In this document: piece by piece, positions 1-14,600 of the stretch
Layout of the letters: each line of letters begins with the position of its first letter
Position numbering within the stretch: position 1 is the first letter of the stretch
Assembly: GCA_027574665.1 (NCBI GenBank)
Contig: CM050650.1
Span: 100,289,086-100,353,085 of the forward strand
Length of the DNA: 64,000 nucleotides
Reading direction: 5' to 3'
Source: Rhynochetos jubatus
Taxonomy: Eukaryota > Chordata > Aves > Eurypygiformes > Rhynochetidae
The notes under the pieces: model-generated
Told to the model about the DNA's origin: nothing
Seen by the model: only the letters and a program-made list of their open reading frames with translations
The model's database searches: none
Made by a program: the position numbers and the translations under genes

Positions 1-3000
1 ACAAAAGTGTAATTAGGTCAAAGTGCTTTAGGGGGTTTCTCTTAAATTATTGTCATCTTTCGGTAGTTAAGATTTGCAAACAATTTAAGATTTTAAGGTG
101 CAAAGTAGTCATTTGTGCTGTTTTCATAGCAAAACCATCTCTTGCTGCAAGCTAAATTTCTTGCAGATCTTGGAAGAATGACTAAGAAATCAAGCAAAGG
201 AGCGTGCAGGCATTAGAGCTCATACTTGTACTTTCAGTAAAGCTCTCCACGGACCACGAAAATACACTTGTACCTGTTTGGCTTCTGCAGTCGCTGCCTG
301 GCAAGAAATATTGCACTAGGATATCCGTGGTAGTGTTGTGAAAAATCACAAGATCAGCTTAGGAATATTGCAATGTTGATAATGCCTCGTGCTTACCTAA
401 TGGGCTTATTCTGTGACCTCGGCGCAAACACCGGACTCGGCAGCGGGGAGGGGAAAGGGGGAAGCGTGGCTTTTGGGGGAAGTGCGAGCGCACTCTGGCC
501 ACGCAGCGGAGGGGCCTGGCTGTTTGCCAAGGCTGGGGAACGTTCCGCTGACAAAGACGGGAAGCGCTGATGCCGTTTTCCCCCAGCAAGGCATTAAAAC
601 TCTTTCTCCCTGCGACCTATGCCACCGTTTTAGGATGAAAACAAAGCGTATTTGTTGTTATGGGTTTAAAAACATAGAGTTTGCTTTATATACACAGCTG
701 GAATAAATTTATTCATTTTTTCTTCTCTGTCAGACATGGTTCTCTTTGGGATTATGGCCATTCATGTTCAAATCCAATTGCTTCTGTTATGTTTCCAGAG
801 GTGGGATATTCTTTTAAAGGTTGTTCCTCTCTAACTGGACAGCAGCAGAAGTAAATCAGCTTCCACGTGTCTGGAAACAAAGGAACAATGGGATATTCAG
901 CCAAGCTTGCCTCAACAGATTTTTTTTTTTAATACTTCCAGGGCAATTTGCAACAGGAAAACTGCCAGAGAGCTCAGAGGATTTGGGTGGAGGAGCTCCA
1001 TGCAGCAACTGTGACTCTCCTGGGAGATTAGGGGCCTGATCCTTCCTTCACTTAAGCTCCTAGAAGCCGTACAACTGCCCAAACAGAACTGGGAGAAGAA
1101 TTTGATCCGTTTATTTGCAGTGGTATGCTGAGGGTAAATTACAGTACAGTAAATTAATGCATTACTGTTTGCATCCAGGTTTCTCAGCGGCATAAGAAAA
1201 ATTCAAGTGTGTAACCACTCTGCTTATGGGAAGAGGTGGAAGAGCAAAGTGGGACCAGGGTGGGCAGATACCAGGATTTTGGGAGCGAGTGCAGCCGAGG
1301 CAGCCGCCTGCCCCGCTCGTAGCCTTGTCAAGTCCTTCCTTGTTTGCTCAGCCTGTGGCAGTTGTGAGAGAAAGAGCTGTTATTTGAATCCCTGCAGCTA
1401 ACAGGTTTTACATGATCATCCCGCCGGCTGGCAGCAAACAGGTAATGGAGGCCAACCATCACCTGGGAAACTGTCAAGGCACTTATGTCCCGTTGCCTGC
1501 ACATACATTTCCTTAAATACTAGGTGGCACTTATATACAGGGGTCTCTTCTGACTGGAAGCACGCAGCCCCTAATAAGTCTGGGGCCATATCTTGGAACT
1601 TGAGGGAAATTTCCAGTTGTGTGTCCCGAAACCATTGCAAAATTATTAACTACCTTGCTCCAAGACACGAGAGAAATGACAGAGGCAGAGGGAAGAGGGC
1701 ATCACCTACACCCCATCAGTCGGGAGATGCAGCCACCACGGGTCACGAACACTTCTCCCTAGCATTCCTAGCACCCAGGATATGCAGAAAGATACCAAAT
1801 GCTGTTCAAACTCCTGAAGGCAATTTCAGCAGGCAGTATGCAATCACATGGGCTGGAAAACAGCCAAGCTGCTGATTAGCATCCTAAAGAAAGGTTACCA
1901 TAGATCAGTAATGATTAGGGCTATTGAGTTAGCTGCCATGGGGCTCTGAGTGCAGGGCACTGCATTTCCCACCATGCTTGGCAGCTCTCCCACAATTTGC
2001 CCGTTGCACCATGACCAGCCAGATAGCTGAGTAGAAGTGGTGACTGTCCCCAGCATCATTTCCTTCTGGTATTCTGCCTTTCTTTGGGAGGAGGAGGATT
2101 TGGGTGCTTGGTAAAGGCAGGGACACTGTCTGCCTTCAGCTGGCTGGGCTGCTGGTGCTAGCAAATGTTTCAAAAAAAGCTAAGCTTACATCTTCTATTT
2201 CTGTTTTAAAATAAGATATTTATGGTGCTAGGTTTTGGGACTGGTATTTCAAAAAAGTAATGTTAAAATAGATTTGATACGAATGGCTGTATTCTTGACA
2301 GCGTTACAGTTTATTTAGCCTGTTCAAAATGTCATCTTCTTTTCCAGGCAGCATTTCCTTGTCACCATCTCTTCAAACCTTATCTGATTTTTTTTCTGCT
2401 CCTCAGCTTCGTCCTTAAGATTACTTCCCTTTGTTTTCTTTCCAGTGTTCTGCATCATTTCCACCAGCTTTCAGTTTTGCTTTCTGAGCTTCTTTCTTTG
2501 ATTTTTTTTTCTTAGTTAACAAAAACGAACAGCCAACATAATAAATATTTGTGATTTTAGTGATACCATATAATGTAAAAAGGAGGGAGGCACAGGAAGG
2601 AAGTACGTATTTTTAGAAGAAAAAGAGGATGTTCTGAAAGCACCCACAGATTGAGGCCAGCAATGCTGGTAATAGTGTTGAAAAAATTGCATATGCAATG
2701 GGTGAATGCTTTTACAGTCTGGATTTATCTGAGGGATGAATCCTGGCATGATGGAAGAACTTTGGTCCTGACCACAGGGATCAGTCTGTTCTTAATTTAA
2801 GATGACAACATGACTACACAAATATAGTGTGAAGAAAGAGACTTCTGTGTTCCTCCGGTGAACAAGGCCCAAACACCACCGTGCTGGGCTGTAAGGTTGC
2901 GGTCCACAGTCATGGCTGAATCTTCCAGACTGGCAACCTGGAAGAGACATCAGTCAGTGGGACAGTCTGTGGGGGTAGACAATCCCGAGCAGATGTTCAT

Positions 3001-6000
3001 ACTAACACAAAACTGCCCTGCAAATGGGCGAGACCAACAGATTAGATACTAGACAAGGACGGAGGCAATTTGGGTCCCAAACTTCTGTTTAGCTCATGTC
3101 CATTAAGCCCCAGCCCAGTACCCTTCCCAGTAGGTGACAGCAGGTCTCCACAGTGATGCAGGCTGCAATATTGTGCCTGGTGTGGCATCAGGACAGCCAT
3201 GTCTAGCATTAGCTGTTAGAATTAAAATAATTAAATGTAATTTTTGTTAAAAATCTGGACTGCTTTAAACACAAGATGAGATTTGTAGCACTCTCACAAA
3301 CCAAAGCTTCTCCTAATGATACCTATTGTACAAATACTGTGCTCAGCTCAGTCAGGGCTCTGAATAATGCCAACTGATTTGCTTCCTTTAGGTCTATGGT
3401 TTGGGGCAGAAGCCTCATAAGATACCTCCTTTCCAGCCCTTATTTTCCTTTGCAAAACCATGTTCAGGATTTCACCCCTCCTCTTCGTTCTGGGAACCCC
3501 ACGCTGCCTTCCTGCCTTCTCCGTGCACCCCACAGAGATGCTTGCTGTGGCCTGGTACCACTTGCCCCGAGGGAGGGTAGGGCACATTTGCACCTCAGCT
3601 AAGGCTAAAGCAACATAAAAAGGGCATGAGACAAATATTTCCTCCCTTTGGATCTGCTGTAACCTCCACCTGGGACATTATCAGCAGCTTCGAGCTGCCT
3701 GCGGGCAACTCCTCAAGTGCTCCCAGGAGAAGAGGGAGCTTGAACCAAGCCCAGCTTGTCCCTGGATTTAACCAAAACCTCTTGGCCTCACGGGCAAACA
3801 ACATGCCTTGAAGTACCTCAGGGAGTGGCCCAAAATGGCACATCCTGAGGCAAGAGGCCAAGAGACAGCACTGACTAAGGCCCTGGAAAACAAACACTAG
3901 CTTCCCAGCAAGGGCTGGGCTGAATGCCTGCACCTGAGACATCGGGATTCAGCGGGTGAGCACAGACCTACAAAGTCATGGCGACCCTGCTCTCCAGCCA
4001 TCATTTTCGGTATCTGGAATTTTACTCCTCTACTTACAGTTTTTACAGAAGTGTTGCCCGGTAGATATACCTGAGCCAACCACAGAATTTGGGTTTTTTC
4101 CCTTCAGAAGAGACGTTTTACAGACAAAATGGCATTTAAAAGGGGAAGATGATAAATGTTGGGGGTTTAATAGCTTTTACCCAAAGTGATGTAATTAGTC
4201 ATGATCCAAGAACAGTTTGCTATGTGAAATCCAATTTTTAGTTGTCTAAATCAATGTGAGGCTCATCCCTTATGCTGTTAAAATCAATGGCAATTTAACT
4301 TTAAGAAGCAGCTGGGTCCTGGTTCTGTGAAAGTGTAAACCAGATCTTTCCCTCTCGGCCCTTCTCTTTTTTCAAAAAGAAACCCAGCAAACCTACACCA
4401 TGTCAAGTTTCCTTCTCTTTTAAATACATGTTTCTAAAGAGTTTCCAAAAATATTTCACTCTTTTGACTGAAATGTTTCCCTTATATCATGTTAAGGATC
4501 AGCAGCGTTTCAGCATCTGTGTGTGAATTTCCCAAAGCACACAGGACTGGACAGCTTTCGTGTAGGTGATGGGTTTTCATGCCTCTGTGACTTTGGGAGC
4601 TCTTACCCTGTGCGTCCTAACAAGCCTCAGGGACATTCCTGAGACCCTGGGAAGCAGAGCCATCGCTCCCACCACCTGTGGGCATGCTGCAATTTGTAGG
4701 GCCCAGTCCCCGCACTAATTTGCCCTAAGGCTTCACTGATGAACAGAGAAAACAATGGAACTAAGGAAGGTCTAGTCAATACATGCTATCACAGAGCTGC
4801 TTGCTTTCAGTTCTAGTTGTATGAGATCCGACAGCATGGCTTTCTTTCTTTCACCTTGCAAATTCAGCTGAATAAAGAGGAGATAATGCAGGAAAATAAA
4901 CTTTTTTTTTTTTATATAAAGAAATAAAAACAGACAACCTATTAAGTATCTGTTTTCAAGAGATTGTGAGCAATTAAAGCAGAAAAAGAAGTCAATATTT
5001 GCAAAACTCTGCTCAAATGAGCAGTGGAAATGAGAGGTCTAATCCTAGGTGCTTTCTAGTAAAGGAGACCATCAGCAGGAGCAAATTGCAGTAAGGATGC
5101 AGCACCTACTCCTGTGTCTGCAGTAACGACTGCCACCGTAGTTCCCTGATCCCTTAATCCAGTGCGAGTGCTCACTCAAGCAGGAAATAGTGGTCCTCTC
5201 TTCCCCCTGCTCCCAACTCTCATGCCCATCCTCTCCCTTGCACCCACACAAATGCTCATGCAGTCTGCCAGAGCCTAACACTCTCTGAACAGGCTCTTTC
5301 TGAACCCCTGTACAAGCAGGGTTTAATGTTTTAATACTACATTACTTCTTTGAAGATATTTGATATTACACAGGACTTTCATTTAGCAGACTGATACAGC
5401 GATATACTGAAATCACAACACAAGCATAATATAGCAATTACAATACACAGCTGAATCCCAGTACAAACACAAATCCCATCACCATCCTGTATATGCTCGC
5501 CATCAAGATGCTGGGCATCTCCAGTCACCAGGAAGAAATAGGGAGGTTGAAGCCAGCTCAAGGCCATTGTCCTCTTCACAGTTAATTTTGCTGGTTCTTC
5601 GATTTTTATGTTCCATGTTGGGCTGAGATACTTCCCCCATGCTGGTCTGGCTGGCTCAGGAAGATAATTTCTACTGATTATTTTGGGGCTGGCAAATCAC
5701 AAAACTAGTTAACCCACTCAGCTGATACACTGGTCTATCTACAGCAAAGGTCACCCTCCGGTGTCCTTGGTGTTGAGATAAATGCAGCTTCCTTTACCAC
5801 AGCTGTGGTCACTTCTCGTATTCTTTTCTGAGCTCCATGACCACACCATCATTGCTTAACTCCTCTGAGCCCTTTTCCACAGCAAGGGTTCGTTGATCAG
5901 CCATACAGACCATGCCTATTAATTTAATCAAACATGCCAGGAAATGTGGCCAGGCCTGGAGCTCAGGCATCCACGTTTAAATAAGCGCAGTGCCTTCTGG

Positions 6001-9000
6001 ACATCTCTCAGCCACATTCCCGACTTCCCAGGCATGATCCAGAGGTTAGCACAAGGCAGCATCACTCTGAACTGAGAGGCTGCGTGTGGACAAGGTGCTG
6101 ATGGTGATCACTTTACAGTGACACTGTGGGCACAGGCATCCTCCGTGCCAGAGAACAGCCTGGGACAAGTTTGATTCCCTCATGTTGGTGTAGCTTCCTG
6201 CAAATCTTCCTTGCTTTTGCTGGGTTAGATTCCAACGGGGGTTCAACCCTGAGATCAGGTGAATGGCAATGAGGGTCACCTGGAACAACCAGCTGCAGAA
6301 AGTGATGGGTGAAGTAGCGGACCAGGCCTCTGATGGCTGCCTGATTAAGCTGAGTGTGGCACTATAGCCTGAAAAAAAAGATATCATGGGCACGGTTGAG
6401 GGGAATAAGTGCAAAGCTCTCCAAAGAAGACCCCATCTTCTTGCGGAGAAAGGGCTCAGTGGGAAGTGGAACACGAAGATTGTCCAAGACATTGCAGGGA
6501 GCTATTCCATAGCTAATAAGCTTACAGTCGCTATTCCAACCCCTCCTTAGTCTTTCAGCTACCAGGATGTCTGTGCAAGTTGTTAGTTTTCAAGTGAAAG
6601 GACCCATGTTGCTGACCTGTGGTCTGCTTGCTGCATTCTGGGGTTTACCAGGAATGAAAATCACACACGTACAATTCCTGTACACATCAGACAAAACCAG
6701 AATTTAAATAGCCAAGCTTCATTTTCCTAGAAGCCTTTCCTCCCTGTAGAAGCTAAAATAGGGACTGGACAACAGACGAACGTCTTTACTGCGCACTACC
6801 CAGGCAGGCGGCTGGCACAGTTCTGCATGCGTGCTGTTAGGTGTGGGATGCTGGGCTGTGATCATCAACTAGGGATGCATATTTTATAAAGCTAGCATTA
6901 TGCACATACTTCGTTTGGGGAGCATAAGCTTCCCCTGCTGATTCATGACTGAATACGCACTATGTATTGTAGAACATAACGGTGCAGTAAGAAACACTGA
7001 TTAAACGTGGTTCGTGGCGCTCATATACACAGAGCGAGTTCAAAGCCTTTCAGTACCTGTGTGGCCCGTCCCGCCACCCCTGGGGACAGTCAGACGTTAA
7101 AGCTTGGGTGCTGAGAACGCTAATCCTCCTCGTCAGAGCGATGGTCCGGATGAAATTGGATCACTGAGGCTTTTGAGTTGGTCTGGCACAGGCTAGGGTT
7201 GAGGGAAGGGCAGGGGAAAGGCAAGCACCGAGTCTTGAAATAAAACGCAGGATCCAAGGGTAACAAAGCTATCTGTTGGAAGCAGAGGGGGTAGTTAAGA
7301 ATCTTGCCCCCAGGTCACGGCCCAGGGGAGCTCCTCGCCCGCTGCGGCAGAACCTTACTGCAACAGGCACAGTGCCAACACGGCTGAGGAGGAGACATCC
7401 CCATCAGCCCGCCTTAGCGTTCAGGCACTGGCAGGGCCAGCACACATTACTGCTTCAGCGTCAGAAACCAGCCAGCTGGTACTAACTGAAACCCACTTTC
7501 CCGCTTTCCTGTAAAGATGACAACACTCCCCCATCAAAAGGAGGAGTTAGGCTCAGTTAGTCTGCCATTCTGGTCTTAATGGGCTTCACGCTGTTGCTGT
7601 TATTAGACAAGCCTTTACCATGTGGGTGGAAGCAGGAAGCCTGCCAAGAGCTAGGAGACAAATAAGAAACTATGTGAAGAATGGGGATTTCTGATGATGA
7701 ATCCCCAGCTACTTGCTCATGAGAACAGGGCCAGAAGCCTCAGCTCTCAGTTGCCTTTCCTCTGCTGCCAGATCTCTCACTGCGGGGTTGGAGCAAGAAT
7801 GTGATGGTTATAAAAAGCGACACGATCAACGATCCATACAAGGGATGTAACAAAAACTACCTTGTCAAAACGATATGAGGAGGAGCTGTTTTAGCAAAAT
7901 GCAAAGAGGCCTCAGCGATGGGGTTTTCTCTTCTTTTTTTTTTTTTTTCTAATATAAGTGGGTTGCAGAAACCAAGGTGCATCAAAGATGACAGTTTATT
8001 GAATTTGGCAGCAGTTCAAAGCCAGAACCTCTTGTCCATGCTGTGCAGAGCTCGCGCCTGCTATCTGCTAGAGGTGAGGGACGAGGAGCACAGACGCCTA
8101 GCACGGAGTAAAAGAGTGAAGTCATTATTCTTCCCGGGTTTCAGAGGATGCTCTACACAGCCCCCACCACAGAAAATAAACATATTCAGTGAGAAACTGC
8201 TGTAATAAAATAACAACACCCTCACGCTTAAGGCTGGCAGGTGGCATAAAGGAGCTATTTTAAAAAATACACTCCATTGAGCCTCTAATGCTTCTCCTGG
8301 CATATAATAAAAAGACAAGGTCTGTTTACAAAGACCATCCATGCAAGCTAAGGCCATACAAAAAGCTCCATTGAAGTGAAAGGTGAGGAGGGTGTGAGGG
8401 TACCGCCTATGCTGGAGCTAAAGCTTCAAAGAGGCTTTTCTCAGGGACAACTGCATCCAGAATTTAGCACATTTCAGCCAGAAGTAGGAGCTCAGACAAT
8501 TTTTAACTTGTCTAATTATAGCATGTTGGTAGCGATACTATAATTATGAGAACAGAGACACGCTCATAGAAGAGATTCTGGTGCCAAAGAGAGCTGTTAG
8601 CAACAGTAAGTGTCCCCGGTATATACCGAGCTAGTTTATTCTTGTTAAAATATAAGTAAGGTCTCAGACACCTAAGCCAACCCTTCAGCTGAACAAGTCC
8701 CCATGTGGGAGCAGGAGCTAAAAGCTCGCAGTCCCCAGCAAAAGCAAAGCATGCTAGCTTTGATCTGCATAGATTTAGTCCGATGTACTTAATTTCCAAT
8801 TTCCAACGGGAAGTAAGAGCACAAACAACTTAAATCCGCGGTTGAAGTGATGTGGTAACTCATTAAACAGCAGTAACTCGACATTTCTGAGTTCCAGCTG
8901 TTTCATCCTGACACAGAGAAGCCATCCTGGAGATGAAAGTGTCTCGGGATATCCCACAGCAGCTGTTCCCACATGGAGGCTGGAGGCAGCTGGGAATGAA

Positions 9001-11084
9001 CCGCAGAGACTGCTCTGAAGTTTCTGGTCCTTACCGTGTTTCACTGAAATGTGTGATGCCAAGGGGGCCTTAAGAGAGGAACTTTACAGACTGACATGGG
9101 CTGAAGGGTCAGAAACTCTGGCTGAGATCACCCAGCTGAAGTGAAGTAGACCTTAAGATACTTAATATCCCTATGGTAATAAACAACCTGAAACTGGAGA
9201 GAAAGAAACTCCTGTGAGTCTTCAGCTTTGTCACATTGCAAGAGATAGTGACACTAAATACAAGTTATTTGCCTTGCACTACTCCAAAATTTCAATAAAT
9301 TGTCATATATTTGGGGTTCTTTGGTCAATTTTTCAGAGCACGTAAACCCCACTTCTAGTTTCTGTTTGAAAACACAAGAAAAATCTCAGATTGGATGTAT
9401 GTTGCTACCGTTTTCAATTTTAGAAGAATTCAGTGTATAAATTTACTCCAACAATAAAATAAAAACAGCTACTAGTCGAACCATATTAAATCTCTTCCTT
9501 TTAAACGAGATAAATACCATTAGAAGAATACAGAATTCCCTTAAACTTGGTATTTAAAGTTATCAAAAAATAACAATGCATCTATTAGACACTGATACAG
9601 CCAGACCAGAAAACACAATCAAGTTCAGAAACAGAATCTTCTATTGCAGAAATTACTGAAGATTAACCTTAACCGCAAGAGACAAAACCGTAACAGGACT
9701 CAAAAAGAGGAATTTGCCTCATTTAATATGGAGTTATGTGAGATAAATAAGGATTGACAAAAAAACAAGGACTGGGTCTCCTAATTCTGTTATTTTCATA
9801 AGAGTGGCTGCTCACAGTTATCAACCTATTAGCCTTTTACTCAGGGAAGCAGTCAGCACAAGCCATGTCACGTCAGCTGCAGCTAAGTAGGATGGACGCT
9901 GATGTGAGAGGCTAGTGCATAGTTTCTGATCATAGTGTAATTATTCCATCCTCCTACAGCCTTTTAAATAAAACAATAAGTGCAAGAACCCCTCCTAATT
10001 GTTAGTGAGACTGTACAAGTACTAAAGTGAAAATTTGTGTCAAAGGACTGGAAGCAGAAAAATGAACAGGTTTTAGCAGACTACAGCTTGGAAATGTTAT
10101 AAATGCAAAAAAAATGTGTAAGAGACAAGTTGGAATTAAATTTATAGACAACATTCTCTACCAGAGGCACAGGAGAAAATGTTGTGTCATCGAAATAAGT
10201 GGAAGGCCTAACGAGAAAAACATAAAAGACAGGACTGTTCATAAAACTACAGTGTTTGGAGAAACGTCACCTCAGCAGCATGAAAAATAAATACTTTTGG
10301 AAGCAAAACCAAGTATATTAAAATACTACTTTCATGCTGAAGTCATAAGCAGTCACTTGTTACTGTTAATTGTTGTTATTATTGGTATTTCTTTGGTTAA
10401 AAGGCTTCTGAGGGAGGCAATGTGTTCAAGAAGAGATTAATGAGACTGTCCAGGGCATTGTTTTTAATAGAATTCATTTTGAAAAGTGTATATCAGGCTT
10501 ATTTCTTTGAATAACAGCAGCACTGTGCCTCCAGCAACAGCAGCCTCCGCTCGAAGCGAGAACTATCCTTTCCCAGGATCCTGCCATGACCTCCTGGGGA
10601 CTGTAACACAAGGTCTTGGTTGGCAGTCGCAATCTCAAGCCATACACTTGGGATGTGGTGATCTATGTGACTGGGGATGTCCATTTTGGCTATGCTCAGG
10701 AAAATCCCACTGTGACTAAGGGAGAGGAGACTGATTCAATTGCCTTTAAGACCTTTGCTTACTTATGACCTCATGATAAGCCTGAGAAGACTCTGTGAAG
10801 AGCTACCGCCACTGTACCCAGCCTGCCCTTAGAGCTTCCTTGGGTCACTACCAAAACTACTTCAGTGAGGTGCAACATTTCTATACCCTTCTCCTATCTC
10901 CTAAATATTTGGGGTCCACTCTGCACACACATAGAAGGAAAGAGTCCCTGCTCTGAGGAGTTTACAGTGTGAGTAGTCAAAACAATCAGGGAGAAACTGA
11001 TGAATATCCACCATTATTTATCTCAGTGTCTATATCACAGCTGGGGTAAAAAAAAGCAACCAACAAACCATTCCTAGGAGAATA
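1..11084. other. Intergenic DNA upstream of ELOVL5, no gene seen
   Basis: I read both strands and found no exon series, RNA gene or recognisable protein. The open frames are short and lack family motifs. The longest, 148 codons on the minus strand (6,046-6,492), resembles nothing I know. Positions 410-560 are locally GC- and CpG-rich against an AT-rich background. A T-rich run lies near 7,930-7,948. A coding-like stretch of unknown origin lies at about 10,500-10,870 and is listed as a finding. In human, GCLC lies on the 5' side of ELOVL5 in the same orientation, so this block may be the spacer between those genes. That is inference from synteny, since no GCLC exon is visible. Confidence 0.6.
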
Positions 11085-11600
11085 AATCATAGAATCATAG
11101 AATCATAGGATGGTTTGGGTTGGAAGGGACCTTAAAGACCATCTAGTTCCAACCCCCTGCCATGGGCAGGGACACCCTCCACTAGACCAGGTTTCTCCAA
11201 GCCTCATCCAGCCTGGCCTTGAACACTTCCAGGGATGGGGCATCCACTGCTTCTCTGGGCAACCTGTTCCAGTGCCTCACCACCCTCTCTGTAATGAATT
11301 TCTTCCCGATATCTAATCTAAATCTCCCTGCTTTCAATTTAAACCCGTTACCCCTTGTCCTGTAAACAGGTCCTTGTAAAAAGTCCCCCCCAGCTTCCTT
11401 GTAGGCCCCTTCAGGTACTGGAAGGTATGATAAGATCTGCCCGGAGCCTTCTCTCCTCCAGGCTGAACAAGCCCAACTCTCTCAGCCTGTCCCCATAGGA
11501 GAGGTGCTCCAGCCCTCTGAGCATCTTTGTGGCCTCCTCTGGACTCGTTCCAACTAGGCTATATCCTTCTTATGTTGAGGGCTCCACAGCTGGCCAAACT
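11085..11600 (-). mobile_element. CR1 LINE, 5'-truncated, 3' end of element
   Basis: Read on the minus strand, this is the end of the CR1 ORF2 plus the 3'UTR. On the + strand it opens with repeated AATCATAG octamers, which are the reverse complement of the CR1 tail. The conserved block GGTTTGGGTTGGAAGGGACC follows, then sequence that encodes the C-terminal part of CR1 ORF2 in reverse. The copy is about 515 bp, so most of the element is missing, as is usual for CR1 because of incomplete reverse transcription. The match to the remembered consensus is close, which suggests a moderately young insertion. No reading frame is intact. Confidence 0.93.
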
Positions 11601-14600
11601 ACACCTCCTTCCCCAGGAAAACCAAATTACATTTCATCTAAAAATAGGAAAGTTTATGCTAAAATATACCCTACACAAAACCTGACCTAGATAGGTGGCT
11701 ATATTCCTCGCCAAAGATTATTCCCAGTAGCTGGCGGGGTGCTGCTGTTAGCTTGCATCCAGGGAACTCACCCAGGGTCCCCTCACAGTTCTCCTGAGGT
11801 CAGCAGCAGGGCTGGAAACATCAACAGCAGACAATGGTTTGGGTTGCTCACTTTTCAGCTGCAGTGAGAAGCAGAAAACCCTAAAATACTGGTTATTTTG
11901 AATGTTTAATCTTTAACTTAGCATTTTTTTTTCCAATTTGCTGTAAAATACATTCCCAGACTCCCTTCTTCCCAGGCCGTGTGAGCAGGGGTCCCAAGAA
12001 GGCTGCAGAGACTACAGGACAAAGGCTGGTTCTGCCTTCCCAAGTGAGAGCTGGAACAACCCTTAGAAGTGCGAAAGGATATCTGAACACTTTCTATCAG
12101 GCAAAAAGGGTATTCTCGCCATGGGATGTGGGCTAAGCAAGGAACAAAGACTACACATTGGATTTGCAGTGATCTGTTGTCCTGGGAAGATAGGCAGGAG
12201 AGGGCTCAGCGCTGTGTACTGAGGCTTTAGCACCCCACAGCCAGGAAGGGAAGCTTCGGCCTGGTGTGCACAGACAGACATCCTGCCATAAAACAGACTA
12301 TTAAAATCATATGCAATAGTTTTAACTCAGGAAAAATGTCCAGGTATAATGGTTTTCTCAAAACACAGAAAAGATCTTCTGTGAACATTTAAGACTGAAA
12401 AAGGAAAGGAGCTATAGTAGGATCTGAGTGCTCTGTAGGGAAACAGCCTCCTCAAAACCATGACTGCAGTAATGAATTAATAACCGTACTGACTATTCAG
12501 GTGAGAGTTGGTGTCACAAAGCTCAGCAACAAGGCAGTCTGAATGTATTTAATACTTGAAAAATTCCAGTGAGGAATGACACCCATTCAGGTTCATGTAC
12601 ACGTTTTCAGGTAAATCAGAGCATTTGTAAAAATGCTTTCCCCCAACTCTTCTTTTGCATTAAGACAGTACAATTCACTCTTTGCTCTAAGCAGCGAGAC
12701 AATGTTTTCTCTCAACACCAGGATTATCTCAGAACAGGTTACCCTGGCTGTGATTAAAGAGAAAGGGATAGGGAGCACGGCACATGAAGAGGGAACAAAA
12801 ATGCTGTCCTTAACTGCTCCTCCAAATCAGAACATCTGACGCTCTTAATGGAAATACAGTGTTGTGCTCCTACCGGCCCCATTATACTGAGCAACGTGAC
12901 AGGTCTGAATGCCAGGCCGAACGCACTTGTTTTGAGATAAAGCAGAAAATTGGTGACAGGCTGCTGTAGACAATGAAGGGTTTATGATGTTGTTTTGGAA
13001 GATTGAACGTTGTTTTGAAGGATTAGATGCTGTAATCCCTACGGTAAGTCAATGAAAAAGGCACCATAAAAGGACACGCAAGGAGCAGGCAACCAATTAC
13101 TAATGCAAAATAATACAGTTTATGCTTAATTCACCCTACCGTGATTACCATTAGCTCTTATAAAATCACTCTACGGCGGCAGAAGCTGCTTGCTAGTAGA
13201 AGTGACAATACACTTTCCCCCTTGAAGAGCTTCTAATCTTGACTGGAGATGTGCCCAAATCATGAGGGGAATACCCAAAAGCAGGCTGGGAAAGACAGCA
13301 AGGCTGTGCTCCCAGGGCTCTCTGGGGTCACAGCAGAACCAGCGGGACAGAGGAGTACTAGGGTGAGATCCAGCCAAGGTCCTTGCCTCTGCGTGAGATG
13401 ATCCTTACATCCTGCTCCCTCCCTTACACCCTGCAACCATCAGCAAAACCCCTGCATGGGCTGAGTCATGCCTTGCCAGGGACTGGGTTTGCCCCAGAGA
13501 GAGGGGTACGGTTTGAGCGCATGGTTGTAAACAAGATGCTCCTGATTGCCGCTTCTACTGCAGACACTGACAAAGAGGGGACAGACTGAGGAGGACCCAT
13601 GGGCACTACTCATGTGGGTTAGCTGGGTATCTGTGCCTCTGGGTTAAGTGACCACTTCCTTCACGCCCATTTTGAAACTACCTGCTCCTTTATCACTTGC
13701 TCATCACAAACACCTTTTAATTCTCTGTGTGTGTCCTATTAGCAGCCCCAGCAGCCGCCAGCGACAGCTGTCTAGCAGTGCCACAGGGGCAAACCAGCGA
13801 GCATATAGTGGCAAGATTCCCAGGGCTTGTTATTTTCTCAGCTCGGGGCAATCAAAGCTTTAGCAGGTGATTGACAACATCAAATAAAAATGCACATATC
13901 CCAAGTAACTAAGGTAAGCAGCACTGGCAAGAGTTGACTCTAATCAAATTTTCTCTCGGAGATGATGAGCAGCATGGTGAGAGGGAAAAACACACTAACA
14001 TCAAGGGCAGAAAAAACTTCCTGATTATTTGACCTGGATTTTAATTGGCAAGAAACAAAATATTCTGCTATCGTGGGACGCCATCTGTTCTGCCTCTGGA
14101 GTAAACCTGGCTCCCAAACTACACTGCTAGTCTGGTGAGTTGGTTCAGGTCTTCAGCCTTAGAAAGCAATCATTTGCCTACAACACTGCACAATGCAGGG
14201 AGATGTACGAAGAGGAAGTGCAAAGAAGTAGCTGTTGTTAATGTAAAAAGCATGAAATTGGATTAGAAACATAGTTAGGGCCAAAAACCTGCCCCCACTC
14301 TAACTTGTGAGAATTTTGCCCACGATGGGAAGAGCAAAAAGCACCCTCAAAAGTTAAATAAAGTTTGTAACGTGATCATAACTCAGACCGGAGAGTTAGT
14401 GTGTTCACACCAGCTTTGTGTTGTAAGCTCAAAATAGCAGCTTCATCCAGTCACTTGCTTATGACACCTGCCAAGTATGAAATTGGGAAGAAAACCCCAG
14501 TTGGAAGTTTTTTCTATGAAGATCAAGTACTTGAAAGTCAGAGACAAAGTTGTACAAACAGCATGAAGCATGCACAACAGAAGAAAATGCCGTATTCAGA

